Of a stretch of 64,000 bases of DNA, positions 20,756 to 30,446 are shown piece by piece. The first letter of the stretch is position 1. Each line of letters opens with the position of its first letter. This DNA comes from an uncultured Planktomarina sp. Lineage in GTDB: Bacteria; Pseudomonadota; Alphaproteobacteria; Rhodobacterales; Rhodobacteraceae. The position numbers and the translations under genes are program-made. The stretch is taken from positions 372,001 through 436,000 of the forward strand of contig CALSQF010000004.1 of NCBI GenBank assembly GCA_943788425.1. The letters run 5' to 3'. Below the pieces are notes generated by a model. It ran no database searches, was not told where the DNA came from, and saw only the letters and a list, made by a program, of their open reading frames with translations.

Positions 20756-21507
20756 GGTTGGCCGCCCGAAATTTCCATCGCCTGCCCGTCAAAACTGTCT
20801 GAGCCGGGACCACAAATCCAGAGCGCGGCGGAGGCGACCTCATCGGCGGTGATCAATCTCCCATGCGGATTGAGATCGACCATCAAGGCGCGGGCTTCCT
20901 CTTGGCTAATATGCGCCCGCTCAGAGATACTTTGTGTATTGCGGTCAATGATATCAGTGTCGACATAGCCAGGACAGATCGCATTAAATGTAACAGGCAA
21001 TTTTGCATGATCGGCACAAAGCGAGCGGATCATCCCGATGACGCCATGTTTTGATGCGCTATAAGCATGCGCCCCTTTCAATCCGCGCACTCCGGCGATT
21101 GAGGAAACTGCCAAGACCCGGCCCCACTCTTGCACCGGCATATGGCGCAGAGATTCGCGGATGGTCAAATAGGCGCCATCCAGATTTATCGCCATGATCT
21201 TGCGCCAAAAATCAAAGCTGGAATTGCGGATATTTTGCCCCTCTGCGATGCCGGCATTGGCGACGCAAATATCAATGCTTCCAAAGTAATCCGCGATGGA
21301 TTGCATGCCGGTGACCACTGACGCCTCATCTGAAACATCCATTTTTACCGCGTGGCCTCCAAAAGATTTGGCGGCCTCTTCCAACACATTCAATCGCCGC
21401 CCCGTGACGGCGACATTGCAGCCTTGCTCAGCCAATGTGCGTGCGATTGACAGTCCGATGCCTGTGCCCCCGCCGGTGATGACTGCATTTCTTCCTGTCA
21501 GTAGCAA
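20752..21507 (-). CDS. Short-chain dehydrogenase/reductase (SDR)
   Basis: A classical SDR of 251 residues. The NAD(P) motif TGGGTGIG is at 11-18, NAG is at about 84-86, and the catalytic Ser136, Tyr149 and Lys153 (SSIAG...YSASK) are present. The sequence resembles 3-hydroxybutyrate dehydrogenase or 3-oxoacyl-ACP reductase-like enzymes, but the substrate cannot be told. The start is probably a TTG at 21507, because GAGGGG lies a few bases before it and MLLTGRNAVITGG fits the family; another TTG at 21522 would put the Shine-Dalgarno inside the coding region. It is divergent from pntA. Confidence 0.88.
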   Translation of the reverse strand: MLLTGRNAVITGGGTGIGLSIARTLAEQGCNVAVTGRRLNVLEEAAKSFGGHAVKMDVSDEASVVTGMQSIADYFGSIDICVANAGIAEGQNIRNSSFDFWRKIMAINLDGAYLTIRESLRHMPVQEWGRVLAVSSIAGVRGLKGAHAYSASKHGVIGMIRSLCADHAKLPVTFNAICPGYVDTDIIDRNTQSISERAHISQEEARALMVDLNPHGRLITADEVASAALWICGPGSDSFDGQAMEISGGQP

Positions 21508-21665
21508 AATTATTCCCCTCAATCTCTGTATGCAGAAATATACTCACATTTTGCGGCGAAAAGCCACGCTAGATCAGTTGCGCAATATTGTTGCGCGCGT
21601 TACCCATTCGCCATTCGAAAGGTTTCGAGGCCGGTGAAAGACCGCGTCATGAAAGGACGAAAATT

Positions 21666-23237
21666 ATGAAAATTGGAGCTCTCAAAGAGATTTCTACCGG
21701 TGAACAGCGCGTCGCCTTAACACCAGAAAGCGCACTTCAGTTACAAAAGCTTGGTCATGACTGTGTCGTCCAAAAAGGGGCTGGGGTTGCAGCCGGCTTT
21801 AGCGATGCGCAGTACAAAGCCGTTGGCGTCGAAGTTGCGGCGACCGCTGCCGCATTGACCAAAGCCTGCGACGTTATTGTCAAGGTTCGCCCGCCAAGTG
21901 AGGTGGAACTTAAACGCCTCTCTCCAGAAAAAACACTGATTTCATTTTTTTATCCTGGAGCCAATGCGGATCTCATGGAGCTGGCCAAATCCAAAGGTGC
22001 CAGCGTGATCGCAATGGATATGGTGCCGCGTATCAGCCGCGCCCAGAAAATGGACGCGCTGTCATCTATGGCCAATATCGCGGGCTATCGGGCCGTGATC
22101 GAGGCTGGTAATAATTTTGGTCGGTTTTTTACAGGCCAAGTCACCGCCGCTGGCAAAGTGCCCCCTGCGAAGGTCTTGGTGGTTGGCGCTGGCGTGGCAG
22201 GACTTGCAGCGATCGGAACCTCGACCTCACTCGGGGCCATCACCTACGCATTTGACGTGCGCCCGGAGGTGGCCGAGCAAGTCGAATCGATGGGTGCGGA
22301 ATTTGTTTTCTTGGACTTTTCCGAGGAGCAGGCCGATGGTGCGGCCACGGGTGGCTATGCTGCGGTGTCATCACCGGAGTTTGCAGCCGCGCAATTAGCC
22401 AAATTCCGCGAGATTGCACCAGATATGGACATCGTGATCACCACAGCCTTGATCCCCAACAGAGAGGCGCCTGAGCTCTGGACCGCTGATATGGTTGCCA
22501 GCATGAAGCCTGGCTCTGTGATCATTGATTTGGCTGCAGAGAAAGGCGGCAATTGTAAATTGACGGTCATGGACGAGCGGATCGTGACGGATAATGGTGT
22601 TATCATCATCGGTTATACAGATTTCCCAAGCCGGATGGCGGCGCAGGCCAGCACGCTCTATGCCAATAATATCCGCCATATGCTATTTGACCTTACTCCT
22701 GAGAAAGATGGGGTGGTCGTGCATGATATGGAAGATGACGTGATCCGCGGGGCCACGATCGCCCATGCTGGAGAGATCACATTTCCGCCACCACCACCCA
22801 AAATTCAGGCCATTGCGGCCAAGCCAAAAGAAAAAGTGCCAGAGAAAACAGCGGAGGAAAAACGCGCCGAAGAGGTGCAGGCTTTTAAAAAGCAAACCCA
22901 GAACCAGTTCGCGCTTTTGGCCATTGGTGGGGCTCTGCTGTTTTTGGTCGGTAGCTACGCACCGGCGAGCTTTATGCAGCACTTTATTGTGTTTGTGCTC
23001 TCTGTATTTGTCGGGTTCCAAGTCATTTGGAATGTCAGCCATGCTTTGCATACGCCGCTGATGGCGGTCACCAATGCGATTTCCTCGATCATTATTTTGG
23101 GCGCGGTGCTGCAAGTTGGATCGACCAGCCTGCTTGTTATTATACTCGCGGGAATTGCGGTGTTCTTCGCTGGCATCAACATTTTTGGTGGCTTTCTCGT
23201 AACTCGGCGCATGCTTGCCATGTTCCAGAAATCTTAA
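21666..23237 (+). CDS. pntA: PntA, proton-translocating transhydrogenase subunit alpha
   Basis: The alpha subunit holds the NAD(H)-binding domain I (residues 1 to about 380) and the first membrane segments of domain II (about 430-523). [37 protein letters not shown] and [17 protein letters not shown] are typical. A charged Lys/Glu linker ([18 protein letters not shown]) joins the parts. Length is 523 residues, the single-chain alpha form. Start ATG 21666 follows AAGGA by about 10 nt. pntB follows after 13 bases. The enzyme uses the proton gradient to make NADPH. Confidence 0.95.
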   Translation: MKIGALKEISTGEQRVALTPESALQLQKLGHDCVVQKGAGVAAGFSDAQYKAVGVEVAATAAALTKACDVIVKVRPPSEVELKRLSPEKTLISFFYPGANADLMELAKSKGASVIAMDMVPRISRAQKMDALSSMANIAGYRAVIEAGNNFGRFFTGQVTAAGKVPPAKVLVVGAGVAGLAAIGTSTSLGAITYAFDVRPEVAEQVESMGAEFVFLDFSEEQADGAATGGYAAVSSPEFAAAQLAKFREIAPDMDIVITTALIPNREAPELWTADMVASMKPGSVIIDLAAEKGGNCKLTVMDERIVTDNGVIIIGYTDFPSRMAAQASTLYANNIRHMLFDLTPEKDGVVVHDMEDDVIRGATIAHAGEITFPPPPPKIQAIAAKPKEKVPEKTAEEKRAEEVQAFKKQTQNQFALLAIGGALLFLVGSYAPASFMQHFIVFVLSVFVGFQVIWNVSHALHTPLMAVTNAISSIIILGAVLQVGSTSLLVIILAGIAVFFAGINIFGGFLVTRRMLAMFQKS

Positions 23238-23250
23238 GGAGGTCGAGACT

Positions 23251-24684
23251 ATGGAAATGGGCTTTACCACGGCCGTCTACGTTGTTGCGGCTATTCTTTT
23301 CATTTTGTCCCTAGGGGGCTTGTCGGGCCAAGAGAGCGCCAAGCGAGCAGTATGGTATGGCATTGTGGGCATGGCGCTGGCGGTGACAGCCACATTGTTT
23401 GGACCAGGGTTTGGTCTTTGGGGGCTATCTTTGGTTTTGATCGCCGCCGGTGGGGTGATCGGTTATCAATTGGCGTCAAAAGTTGAAATGACCCAAATGC
23501 CAGAGCTGGTGGCCGGCATGCATGCCCTTGTGGGGTTGGCCGCCGTTTTTGTTGGGTTCAATACGCATTTCGAGCTGGTCAATGTTGCGGCCATGGATGA
23601 GAGCGCGCGCAAATCCCTTGAAGGATTTGCGGCCCTTTTGGCGAAAAAGACATCTGTCGAGATCAATATATTGCGGGTCGAAACGTCGCTCGGGATTTGG
23701 ATCGGGGCGGTCACCTTCACTGGATCCGTGATCGCTTACGGAAAATTGGCCGGCAAAGTGAACTCTGCAGCCACAAAGCTGCCCGGTGGGCATGTGCTCA
23801 ACGCTGTGGCGGCATTGGTCTCGCTGGGCGCGTTGATCTGGTATTTGAACACCGGTGCATTGACGCCGATGATGATCTTGACCCTTATGGCCTTGTTCAT
23901 CGGCTATCATTTGATCATGGGAATCGGTGGGGCGGATATGCCAGTGGTGGTCTCCATGCTCAACTCCTACTCGGGCTGGGCAGCTGCAGCGATTGGCTTT
24001 AGCCTCGGCAATGATCTGTTGATTGTGGTCGGCGCTTTGGTTGGATCGTCAGGTGCGATTTTGTCTTACATCATGTGTAAAGCGATGAACCGCTCTTTTG
24101 TCAGCGTGATCCTTGGCGGCTTTGGCGGGACAGCTGGACCGCAAATGGCGGTGGAAGGCGAGCAAATCGCGATTGAGGCAGATGGGGTTGCGACAGCTTT
24201 GAATGAAGCGGACAGCGTAATCATCATTCCGGGCTACGGCATGGCCGTCGCCCAGGCGCAGCAGTCGGTTTCAGAGCTCGTGCGCAAACTGCGGGCTAAG
24301 GGCAAGAATGTGCGTTTCGCCATCCACCCCGTTGCGGGCCGGTTGCCAGGTCACATGAATGTGCTTCTGGCAGAAGCGAAAGTGCCTTATGATATTGTCA
24401 TGGAGATGGATGAAATCAACGATGATTTCCCTGACACAGATGTGGCGATTGTCATTGGATCTAATGACATCGTGAACCCAGCCGCCCAAGATGATCCCAA
24501 TAGTCCGATCGCCGGGATGCCAGTCTTGGAATGTTGGAAGGCGAAACAGGTGTTTGTGTCCAAACGGGGGCAGGGCACCGGCTATTCGGGAATAGAAAAC
24601 CCGCTGTTTTTCAAGGAAAACACGCGGATGTTCTATGGTGATGCAAAAGCCTCTTTGGACAAGTTGCTTCCAATGATAGAGTAA
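23251..24684 (+). CDS. pntB: PntB, proton-translocating transhydrogenase subunit beta
   Basis: The beta subunit carries most of the membrane domain (several hydrophobic helices, residues 1 to about 280) and the NADP(H)-binding domain III (from about 300) with the [10 protein letters not shown] fingerprint and [25 protein letters not shown]. Length is 477 residues. The AAGGAGG ribosome-binding site overlaps the pntA stop codon and lies 8 nt before ATG 23251, indicating coupled expression with pntA. Confidence 0.96.
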   Translation: MEMGFTTAVYVVAAILFILSLGGLSGQESAKRAVWYGIVGMALAVTATLFGPGFGLWGLSLVLIAAGGVIGYQLASKVEMTQMPELVAGMHALVGLAAVFVGFNTHFELVNVAAMDESARKSLEGFAALLAKKTSVEINILRVETSLGIWIGAVTFTGSVIAYGKLAGKVNSAATKLPGGHVLNAVAALVSLGALIWYLNTGALTPMMILTLMALFIGYHLIMGIGGADMPVVVSMLNSYSGWAAAAIGFSLGNDLLIVVGALVGSSGAILSYIMCKAMNRSFVSVILGGFGGTAGPQMAVEGEQIAIEADGVATALNEADSVIIIPGYGMAVAQAQQSVSELVRKLRAKGKNVRFAIHPVAGRLPGHMNVLLAEAKVPYDIVMEMDEINDDFPDTDVAIVIGSNDIVNPAAQDDPNSPIAGMPVLECWKAKQVFVSKRGQGTGYSGIENPLFFKENTRMFYGDAKASLDKLLPMIE

Positions 24685-24692
24685 TGAAACAT

Positions 24693-24729
24693 AGCGTCGC
24701 TAGATTGCGCTCTGGCGACGCTGCTTTTT
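24693..24729 (+). terminator. Rho-independent terminator after pntB
   Basis: A perfect 8-bp stem (AGCGTCGC with GCGACGCT), a 14-nt loop, then GC and five T. It starts 8 bases after the pntB stop codon and ends the pntAB transcript before the DUF3422 gene. Confidence 0.85.
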
Positions 24730-24751
24730 GAGTCCAAGGTAAGGCCGTTTT

Positions 24752-26035
24752 ATGGCACAGTTGATCGATCACCCTTTGCGTCAAGCCACGGCATCTGAGC
24801 TACATGCGCGGCCATTTCCTCATATTTCGGCCCCCGCGCGTGCTGCGTTTTTTGCATATACCTCGGCGCAGAATGATTCTGGGCGCCGCGAGGCGGCAGA
24901 TCGGGAACATTTCTTGCGCCTTCTTGATCATTATGGTGTGGGCCATCCCGCTGACACGGAGTCGCATTTCTTTGGCCAGTTGGGTGAGGTTTGGATCAAA
25001 TGGGAATGCCACACGGAATTTGTAACCTACACGGCCTTTGTCGATGATCTGAGCGACCGTGCCTTTGATGGTAGTGAATTTTCCATCTTTCCCGCCGCTT
25101 GGCAGGCCGCTCTGCCCGGTACAACGCTCAGTTCCACTTCGATACGGGTCGAGGAAGATCAAGATACCCAAAGCATTAAGAACAAGCTTGAGGACTGGTT
25201 TGTCTCTGAAAGCTTGGCGGCCAGCCGGGTTTTGGACAGTGCGGCCGTTATCGCCGGCGATTACCGCATGGATGATAATGGCAATATGCGCTTTGCGGTC
25301 TTTGTGCCGGCTTCCACGGGCCGGCGTCGCGTGGGGCGGATCGTTCAGCGTCTCAATGAGATAGAAGTGTATAAGACCATGTCGATGCTGGGCCTCATGC
25401 GCGCGCGCGCCCTGTCGGTAGAATTGAATTCAGTGGACACGAACCTGTCGGCGTTGGTGGCTGATTTGGCGGATGATAAAGTCCCGGCGGAAGATAATCT
25501 AAACGGATTGCTCAAACTTTCAGCCGATCTTGAGGGGCATTCGGCCGCGGTGGCGTATCGGTTTTCTGCCAGCAAAGCCTATGCGGCGATTGTCGCACAA
25601 CGGATCGAAGTTCTACGAGAGACGCAATTCGAAGGGCGTCAGACCTTTCGCGAGTTTATGATGCGCCGGTTTGATCCTGCGATGAGGACGGTACAAGCGC
25701 TGGACAGCCGGCTTCAAGATCTCATTTCTCGGGCCATTCGCACGGGTGATTTGCTGCGGACGCGGGTAGATGTGGAGCGGCAAACGCAAAACCAAGAGCT
25801 TTTGAGCAGTATGAACCGCCGCGCAGATGCGCAGCTGCGGTTGCAAAGAACCGTGGAGGGCCTGTCGGTCGTGGCCATCAGCTATTACGCCACTGGCCTG
25901 TCGCTTTATGTTTTGGCGCCTTTTTCGGGTCTTATCGGCTTATCAGAAGGTGTTCTGACCGCCGCTGTGGTGCCTTTCGTCGTGGGTTCGGTCTATCTCG
26001 CTCTGCGCCTGATACGCAAGCGTATCGCGCATTGA
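24752..26035 (+). CDS. DUF3422 family membrane protein
   Basis: A 427-residue DUF3422 protein starting MAQLIDHPLRQATASELHARPFP, which is the family's conserved N-terminus. The long soluble part has helical, coiled-coil-like character (about 290-370), and two hydrophobic segments near the C-terminus (ISYYATGLSLYVLAPF and VLTAAVVPFVVGSVYLAL) anchor it in the membrane with a short basic tail. The topology resembles CorA-like proteins, but no GMN-type motif is visible and the function is unknown. AAGG lies 7-8 nt before ATG 24752. Confidence 0.85.
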   Translation: MAQLIDHPLRQATASELHARPFPHISAPARAAFFAYTSAQNDSGRREAADREHFLRLLDHYGVGHPADTESHFFGQLGEVWIKWECHTEFVTYTAFVDDLSDRAFDGSEFSIFPAAWQAALPGTTLSSTSIRVEEDQDTQSIKNKLEDWFVSESLAASRVLDSAAVIAGDYRMDDNGNMRFAVFVPASTGRRRVGRIVQRLNEIEVYKTMSMLGLMRARALSVELNSVDTNLSALVADLADDKVPAEDNLNGLLKLSADLEGHSAAVAYRFSASKAYAAIVAQRIEVLRETQFEGRQTFREFMMRRFDPAMRTVQALDSRLQDLISRAIRTGDLLRTRVDVERQTQNQELLSSMNRRADAQLRLQRTVEGLSVVAISYYATGLSLYVLAPFSGLIGLSEGVLTAAVVPFVVGSVYLALRLIRKRIAH

Positions 26036-26082
26036 GGCAAATGCCTCTTGACCTGTGCAAAAATGCAGGTCCAATGGCCTGC

Positions 26083-27245
26083 ATGACAGATATATTGAGT
26101 GCCCGCCAATTGTTAGACCATTTGGTCTCGTTCCCAACGGTCAGTTCGGATACGAATTTGCCGCTTATTCACTTTGTGCGGGACTATTTCGCACAGCATG
26201 GCATTGAGAGCGTGGTCTATCCCAATGAGGACGGCAACAAAGCCGGATTGGTGGCGCAGGTTGGGCCGAATGTGGCCGGCGGCGTGGCGCTCTCTGGCCA
26301 TTCTGATGTTGTGCCCGTGGAAGGGCAGGACTGGAGCACAGATCCTTGGCAGGTGGTTGAAAACGATGGCCGCCTCTATGGCCGCGGCACCTGCGATATG
26401 AAGGGATTTGTGGCCTTGGCTATCGAGGCCATGGTGAAAGCAAAATCTCTGGACCTTAAACGCCCGCTGCAATTTGCCTGTCGCGCGATGAGGAGGTTGG
26501 GCTACTTGGCGCGCCAGATGTGGCGCGGGGCTTGCTGGAAAACTATGCCAAGGCTGAGGCCGTGATTGTTGGCGAGCCGACTGAAATGCAGGTGGTGACT
26601 GGCCATAAGAGCTGTGATGATTTGCAATTTCATGTACGCGGCAAAGAGGTGCACTCCTCACGCCTGCATGAAGGGGTTTCGGCCGTGATGTGCGCTGCGC
26701 GTTTCGTCGAATGGGTTCGACAGCAAAATATTGAAAGCCAAGCCAAAACTCCGACGGCTACGGCGGCGCTTTATGATCCTCCTTTCACGACCTTGCATGT
26801 CGGTGTGATGAATGGCGGCACGGCACATAATATCACCGCGAAGGATTGTTATTTCTCAATTGACTTGCGCTGTGTGGGCGATGATCGTACCGAGGATCTG
26901 CTGGAAAAAATTCAAACCCAAATTGACATGATTGAGGCGGAGATGAAGGCTGTAGATCCCAGCAGTTTCTTCGATTTGCACGTGATGCGCGGCCCAGCTG
27001 TTGTTCCCGAGGTTGAAGGCAAAGCAGAGGCTCTGGCGCGGCGTTTAACCGGGGACAATGGAACCCATACGGTCGCCTATGGCACCGATGGTGGACATTT
27101 CCAGGCCAAAGGTTTTTCGGTCGTGGTATGTGGACCAGGTTCCATCGCACAGGCCCATCAACCGGACGAGTATATTGAAGTGGTTGAATTCCAAGCGGGA
27201 GAGACGATGCTGACGCGTTTATTGGACAGCTTGCAGACTGCTTAA
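26083..27245 (+). pseudogene. argE: Acetylornithine deacetylase (ArgE/M20), interrupted by a one-base deletion
   Basis: An M20 zinc amidohydrolase of arginine biosynthesis. The first frame encodes LSGHSDVVPVEGQDW and RGTCDMKGF (zinc ligands His and Asp), then drifts out of frame after RPLQFA. The second frame starts near 26480 and carries on as DEEVGLLGAPDVARGLLENY, the catalytic glutamate region, to the normal end [13 protein letters not shown]. Adding one T at about 26479 restores FALSRDEEVGLLG and a protein of about 387 residues, the family length. ATG 26083 is the likely start; ATG 26074 is possible. The 3' end overlaps convergent moaA by 4 bases. Confidence 0.88.
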
Positions 27246-28246
27246 CCGCCTGTGTGGCTCATATGGCGGGACATCTTGCCGCCTTCATCGCCGCGGGAGT
27301 AATCGAAATCATGGCCCTTAGGTTTTGAACCAATGGCCGCTCTTATGGCCTGTTCCAAAACAAGATTGCCTTCAGAGGCGCGCAGTGGTCCTCTGAGATC
27401 TGCACTGCCCTCCTGACCAAGGCAGGTATAGATTTCACCTGTGCAGGTGATCCGCACACGATTGCAGCTTTCACAGAAATTATGAGTTAAAGGGGTGATC
27501 AGCCCGATGCGCTGTCCGGTCTCTTCAAGGCGAATATAACGGGCCGGCCCCCCAGTGCGGTCGGGCAGCTCGGTCAGGGTAAAGCGCTGGGCCAATTGAG
27601 TTTGTAGATCGCTTAAGGCCCAATATTGGCCCACACGATCCTCTGCGCCTAGATCGCCCATGGGCATCACTTCGATGAAGGTGAGATCCATGCCGCGTGC
27701 GGCGCAGAAGGCGGTGAGATCAAACAGTTCGTTTTCGTTGAAATCTTTCAGTGCTACGGCGTTGAGCTTAACCTTTAGGCCTGCTGCAAGAGCCGCATCA
27801 ATACCGCGCAGCACGTTTTGTAATTTGCCCCAGCGGGTAATTTTAGCAAATTTATCGGCATCGAGCGTATCGATGGAGATATTGATCCGCCGTACACCAG
27901 CCCGATAAAGCTCAGCGGCAAAGCGGTGCAGCTGGCTGCCATTGGTGGTTAAGGTCAGCTCATCTAAGGCACCACTTTGCAGATGGCGGGAAATAGCGTG
28001 GAAAAATGACATGATATCGCGCCGCACTAAAGGCTCACCGCCTGTGATCCGCAATTTGCGAACACCCAACCCGATAAAACTAGTGCAAAGCCGATCAAGC
28101 TCTTCAAGCGTCAAAAGATCTTTTTTGGGCAAAAACGTCATATTTTCTGGCATGCAATATACGCAGCGAAAATCGCATCGGTCGGTGACCGATAGGCGCA
28201 AATAGGTGATGGCGCGGGCAAATGGATCAATCAACGGGGCTGTCAT
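27242..28246 (-). CDS. moaA: MoaA, GTP 3',8-cyclase
   Basis: A radical SAM enzyme that opens molybdenum cofactor synthesis. The SAM-cluster motif is in [17 protein letters not shown], and the C-terminal cluster that binds GTP is in [21 protein letters not shown]. Length is 334 residues. The start is ATG 28246 ([19 protein letters not shown]); further upstream codons are open but unlike the family. moaC is not adjacent. The 3' end overlaps argE by 4 bases. Confidence 0.95.
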   Translation of the reverse strand: MTAPLIDPFARAITYLRLSVTDRCDFRCVYCMPENMTFLPKKDLLTLEELDRLCTSFIGLGVRKLRITGGEPLVRRDIMSFFHAISRHLQSGALDELTLTTNGSQLHRFAAELYRAGVRRINISIDTLDADKFAKITRWGKLQNVLRGIDAALAAGLKVKLNAVALKDFNENELFDLTAFCAARGMDLTFIEVMPMGDLGAEDRVGQYWALSDLQTQLAQRFTLTELPDRTGGPARYIRLEETGQRIGLITPLTHNFCESCNRVRITCTGEIYTCLGQEGSADLRGPLRASEGNLVLEQAIRAAIGSKPKGHDFDYSRGDEGGKMSRHMSHTGG

Positions 28247-28274
28247 TGGTGGACGGTAGCCTTGGGCTAGACAG

Positions 28275-28288
28275 ATCACAAGTGTGAT
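28275..28288. promoter_or_regulatory. Short palindrome upstream of moaA
   Basis: The arms ATCACA and TGTGAT around a 2-base spacer lie 29-42 bases upstream of the moaA start, where an operator would overlap a promoter. No regulator is assigned. A 6-bp arm length can occur by chance. Confidence 0.25.
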
Positions 28289-28445
28289 TTTGGTTGAAGC
28301 AAAGCAAGCGCGGACCTAAGCTGCTTTATGACAGCAGGGTGCGGCGCAGGTGGCCTTGGGACTGCTGCGATTTTTGGAGGCACTCTATGTTTCATTCGCA
28401 AAACTGGTCATTTTTGTGTCCTGCCAATGCGAGTGGTGGCTTACT

Positions 28446-30093
28446 GTGAGTGCCCGTGATCGGCGCCACGACTACCAAGTAGAAAACGGACGTCTCCCTC
28501 GCGAAAGCCCTGTGTGCGTGCCAGAATTTTTCAATATCGCAGAGGCCTGTTTAATGAGCCATGCGCGCGCGTTTCCTAAGGCGGTCGCTTTGATGGATTT
28601 GAGTCGTGACGCGCGAATTTGGACTTATGCGGAGATGGCGCAGGCAGCGGAGCGTTTGGCGGCGGTTTGGCAAGCGCAAGGGCTGCGGCCCGGTGAGCGG
28701 GTGGCGATTTTATTGCCACAATGTGCAGAGGCTTTGATTGCGCATTTCGCAGCGCATTTGATCGGCGCGGTGTCCTTGCCGCTTTTTGTGCTATTTGGAC
28801 CGGAGGCCTTGCGCTTTCGGCTGAAGGACAGCGGCGCAAAACTGCTGGTCAGTGATCAAGCGCAATATCCAAAAATTTGTGAAATTCAGCCAGATCTTCC
28901 TGATTTACAGAAGGTTTATCTGCGCGAAGGGGCCAGAGGCGCCGCCGAAGGGCTGTGGAGCGCTATTGAGGCGCAAGATGCCCCATATCGGCCACTGCAG
29001 ACCCTGGCGGAAGACCCTGCCATGATGATCTATACCTCTGGCACGACTGGAAATCCAAAAGGCGTTTTGCATGCGCATCGGTTCCTCTTGGGTCATTTGC
29101 CCTGCTTGGAGCTGTCATTTGTAGATTTTCCCAATGGGGCGGATGTGGGTTGGACGCCGGCAGATTGGGCTTGGATTGGCGGCTTGATGGATATGGCGAT
29201 CCCTTGTTTTTATTTCCGCGTGCCGCTTGTGGCCAAACGTTTCGAGCGCTTCACCGCTGAGGCGGCCTTATGATTTGATCCGCGATGCTCAGGTCACGCG
29301 GGCGTTTTTGCCGCCTACGGCTTTGAAAATGATGCGCCAAGCCGAGGTACCCAGCACAGTGCGGCTGCGATCCATTTCATCAGGGGGCGAGCCGCTTTCG
29401 GCCGATCTGATTGATTGGGCGAAACGGGCCTTAGGTGCGGAGGTGAACGAGCTTTATGGGCAAACTGAATGCAACCTCAGTGCCGGATCGGCCCGCAGCT
29501 GGGGTGCTGCGCAGACCGGGTGGATTGGCCAGGCCTTTCCGGGGTTCGATATGCGTATATTAGATGAAAAAGGCACGGCGGTTGAGGATGGGCAGATTGG
29601 TCAAATCTGCGTCCACCGTGATACGCCGACCATGTTTCTGCGCTATTGGAACCAACCACAAAAAACTGCTGAACGGTTTTTGGGCGACTATCTGATCACT
29701 GGGGATCTGGGGCGTATGGATGCGCTGGGATATGTGCAATTCATGGCCCGTGATGATGATGTCATCACGTCAAGCGGGTATCGGATTGGCCCTACGGAAA
29801 TTGAGGCTGTTTTGGCCCGCGCGCCGCAAGTGGTCATGGCCGCTGTTGTGGCGGCGCCCGATGCGACACGCGGCCATGTGATTGGCGCCTATGTCACAGT
29901 CAATGGCATGCCTGAGCCGGAATTCGAAGCGGATTTAATTGCGCAGGTGGCTGGGCAACTTTCACCGCATATGGCGCCGAAATGGGTGCGGGTGTTGGAG
30001 GAGATGCCGATGACTGCCACAGGCAAAATTCGCCGCCTGGATCTTAGGGAAATGGCCGCCCAAGCGCTTGAGACAGAACAAACAGGCGGATAG
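28446..30093 (+). pseudogene. AMP-dependent acyl-CoA ligase, interrupted by a one-base insertion
   Basis: An ANL-superfamily acyl-CoA synthetase (acetyl/medium-chain type). The first frame has the P-loop-like MIYTSGTTGNPKGVLHAHR and WTPADWAWIGGLMD, and ends at a TGA right after FERFTAEAAL. The second frame continues as YDLIRDAQVTRAFLPPTALKMM, then ISSGGEPL, NELYGQTECN, the Asp of TGDLGRMD and the catalytic Lys of TATGKIRR. One extra T near 29271 explains the break; without it the product is about 548 residues. GTG 28446 is a reasonable start; ATG 28350 adds a hydrophobic stretch not usual in the family. The 3' end overlaps the convergent RHH gene by 50 bases. Confidence 0.87.
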
Positions 30094-30273
30094 CAGAGGC
30101 CAGCCCGACCTCAACCCCGCGCGCATGGTCAATCTCTCAACGGCCAAAGCGTTGATCGCCTTGCCCTGCTCCTGGGCTATTCTCAGAAACTCCAGCCAAA
30201 ACTCATCCTCCAGCGAGACGCTGGTGCGATGACCGTTCAGGGTGAGGGAGCGTTTCTTGGGCCGGTGCATCAT
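30044..30273 (-). pseudogene. Ribbon-helix-helix domain protein, frameshifted
   Basis: The first 50 residues read KKRSLTLNGHRTSVSLEDEFW and LRIAQEQGKAINALAVE, a conserved RHH-type DNA-binding-like domain common beside fumC in Rhodobacterales. The frame then departs from the family. If two bases of the GAGAGA run at about 30133-30138 are removed, it continues EIDHARGVEVGLASAIRLF and ends at 30044 after about 75 residues, the usual size. The start ATG overlaps the DUF4169 stop codon (ATGA). In its present form the C-terminal helix would be replaced by an unrelated tail of about 50 residues. Confidence 0.75.
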
Positions 30274-30446
30274 GGATCACGCTTGTGTTGATCCAAATGC
30301 TGCACCTGCGCTGCATTTAAGGTCTTTTGCAGTCGTTTTTGGGCTTTGTTGCGGCCAAATTTCACAGCGTTTTGTGCCGCTCGGACCGGTTTTTCGGCCC
30401 GAGCTTTGGCTTTTCGAAACTTGTTGAGATTCATCGGTTCGCTCAT
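30270..30446 (-). CDS. DUF4169 family small protein
   Basis: A 58-residue basic protein beginning [19 protein letters not shown] and continuing [18 protein letters not shown], which matches DUF4169, a short helical Lys/Arg-rich family of unknown function. The start overlaps the fumC stop by 4 bases (ATGA) and the stop overlaps the RHH start by 4 bases, so translation of the three genes is probably coupled. It is too short for many gene finders. Confidence 0.82.
   Translation of the reverse strand: MSEPMNLNKFRKAKARAEKPVRAAQNAVKFGRNKAQKRLQKTLNAAQVQHLDQHKRDP

Noticed and set aside
29962-30130. The long tail of the RHH open frame read as a genuine 103-residue protein
   Set aside because: After about residue 50 the sequence leaves the family and is antisense to the acyl-CoA ligase. 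The other frame gives the family C-terminus, so a frameshift is the better reading.
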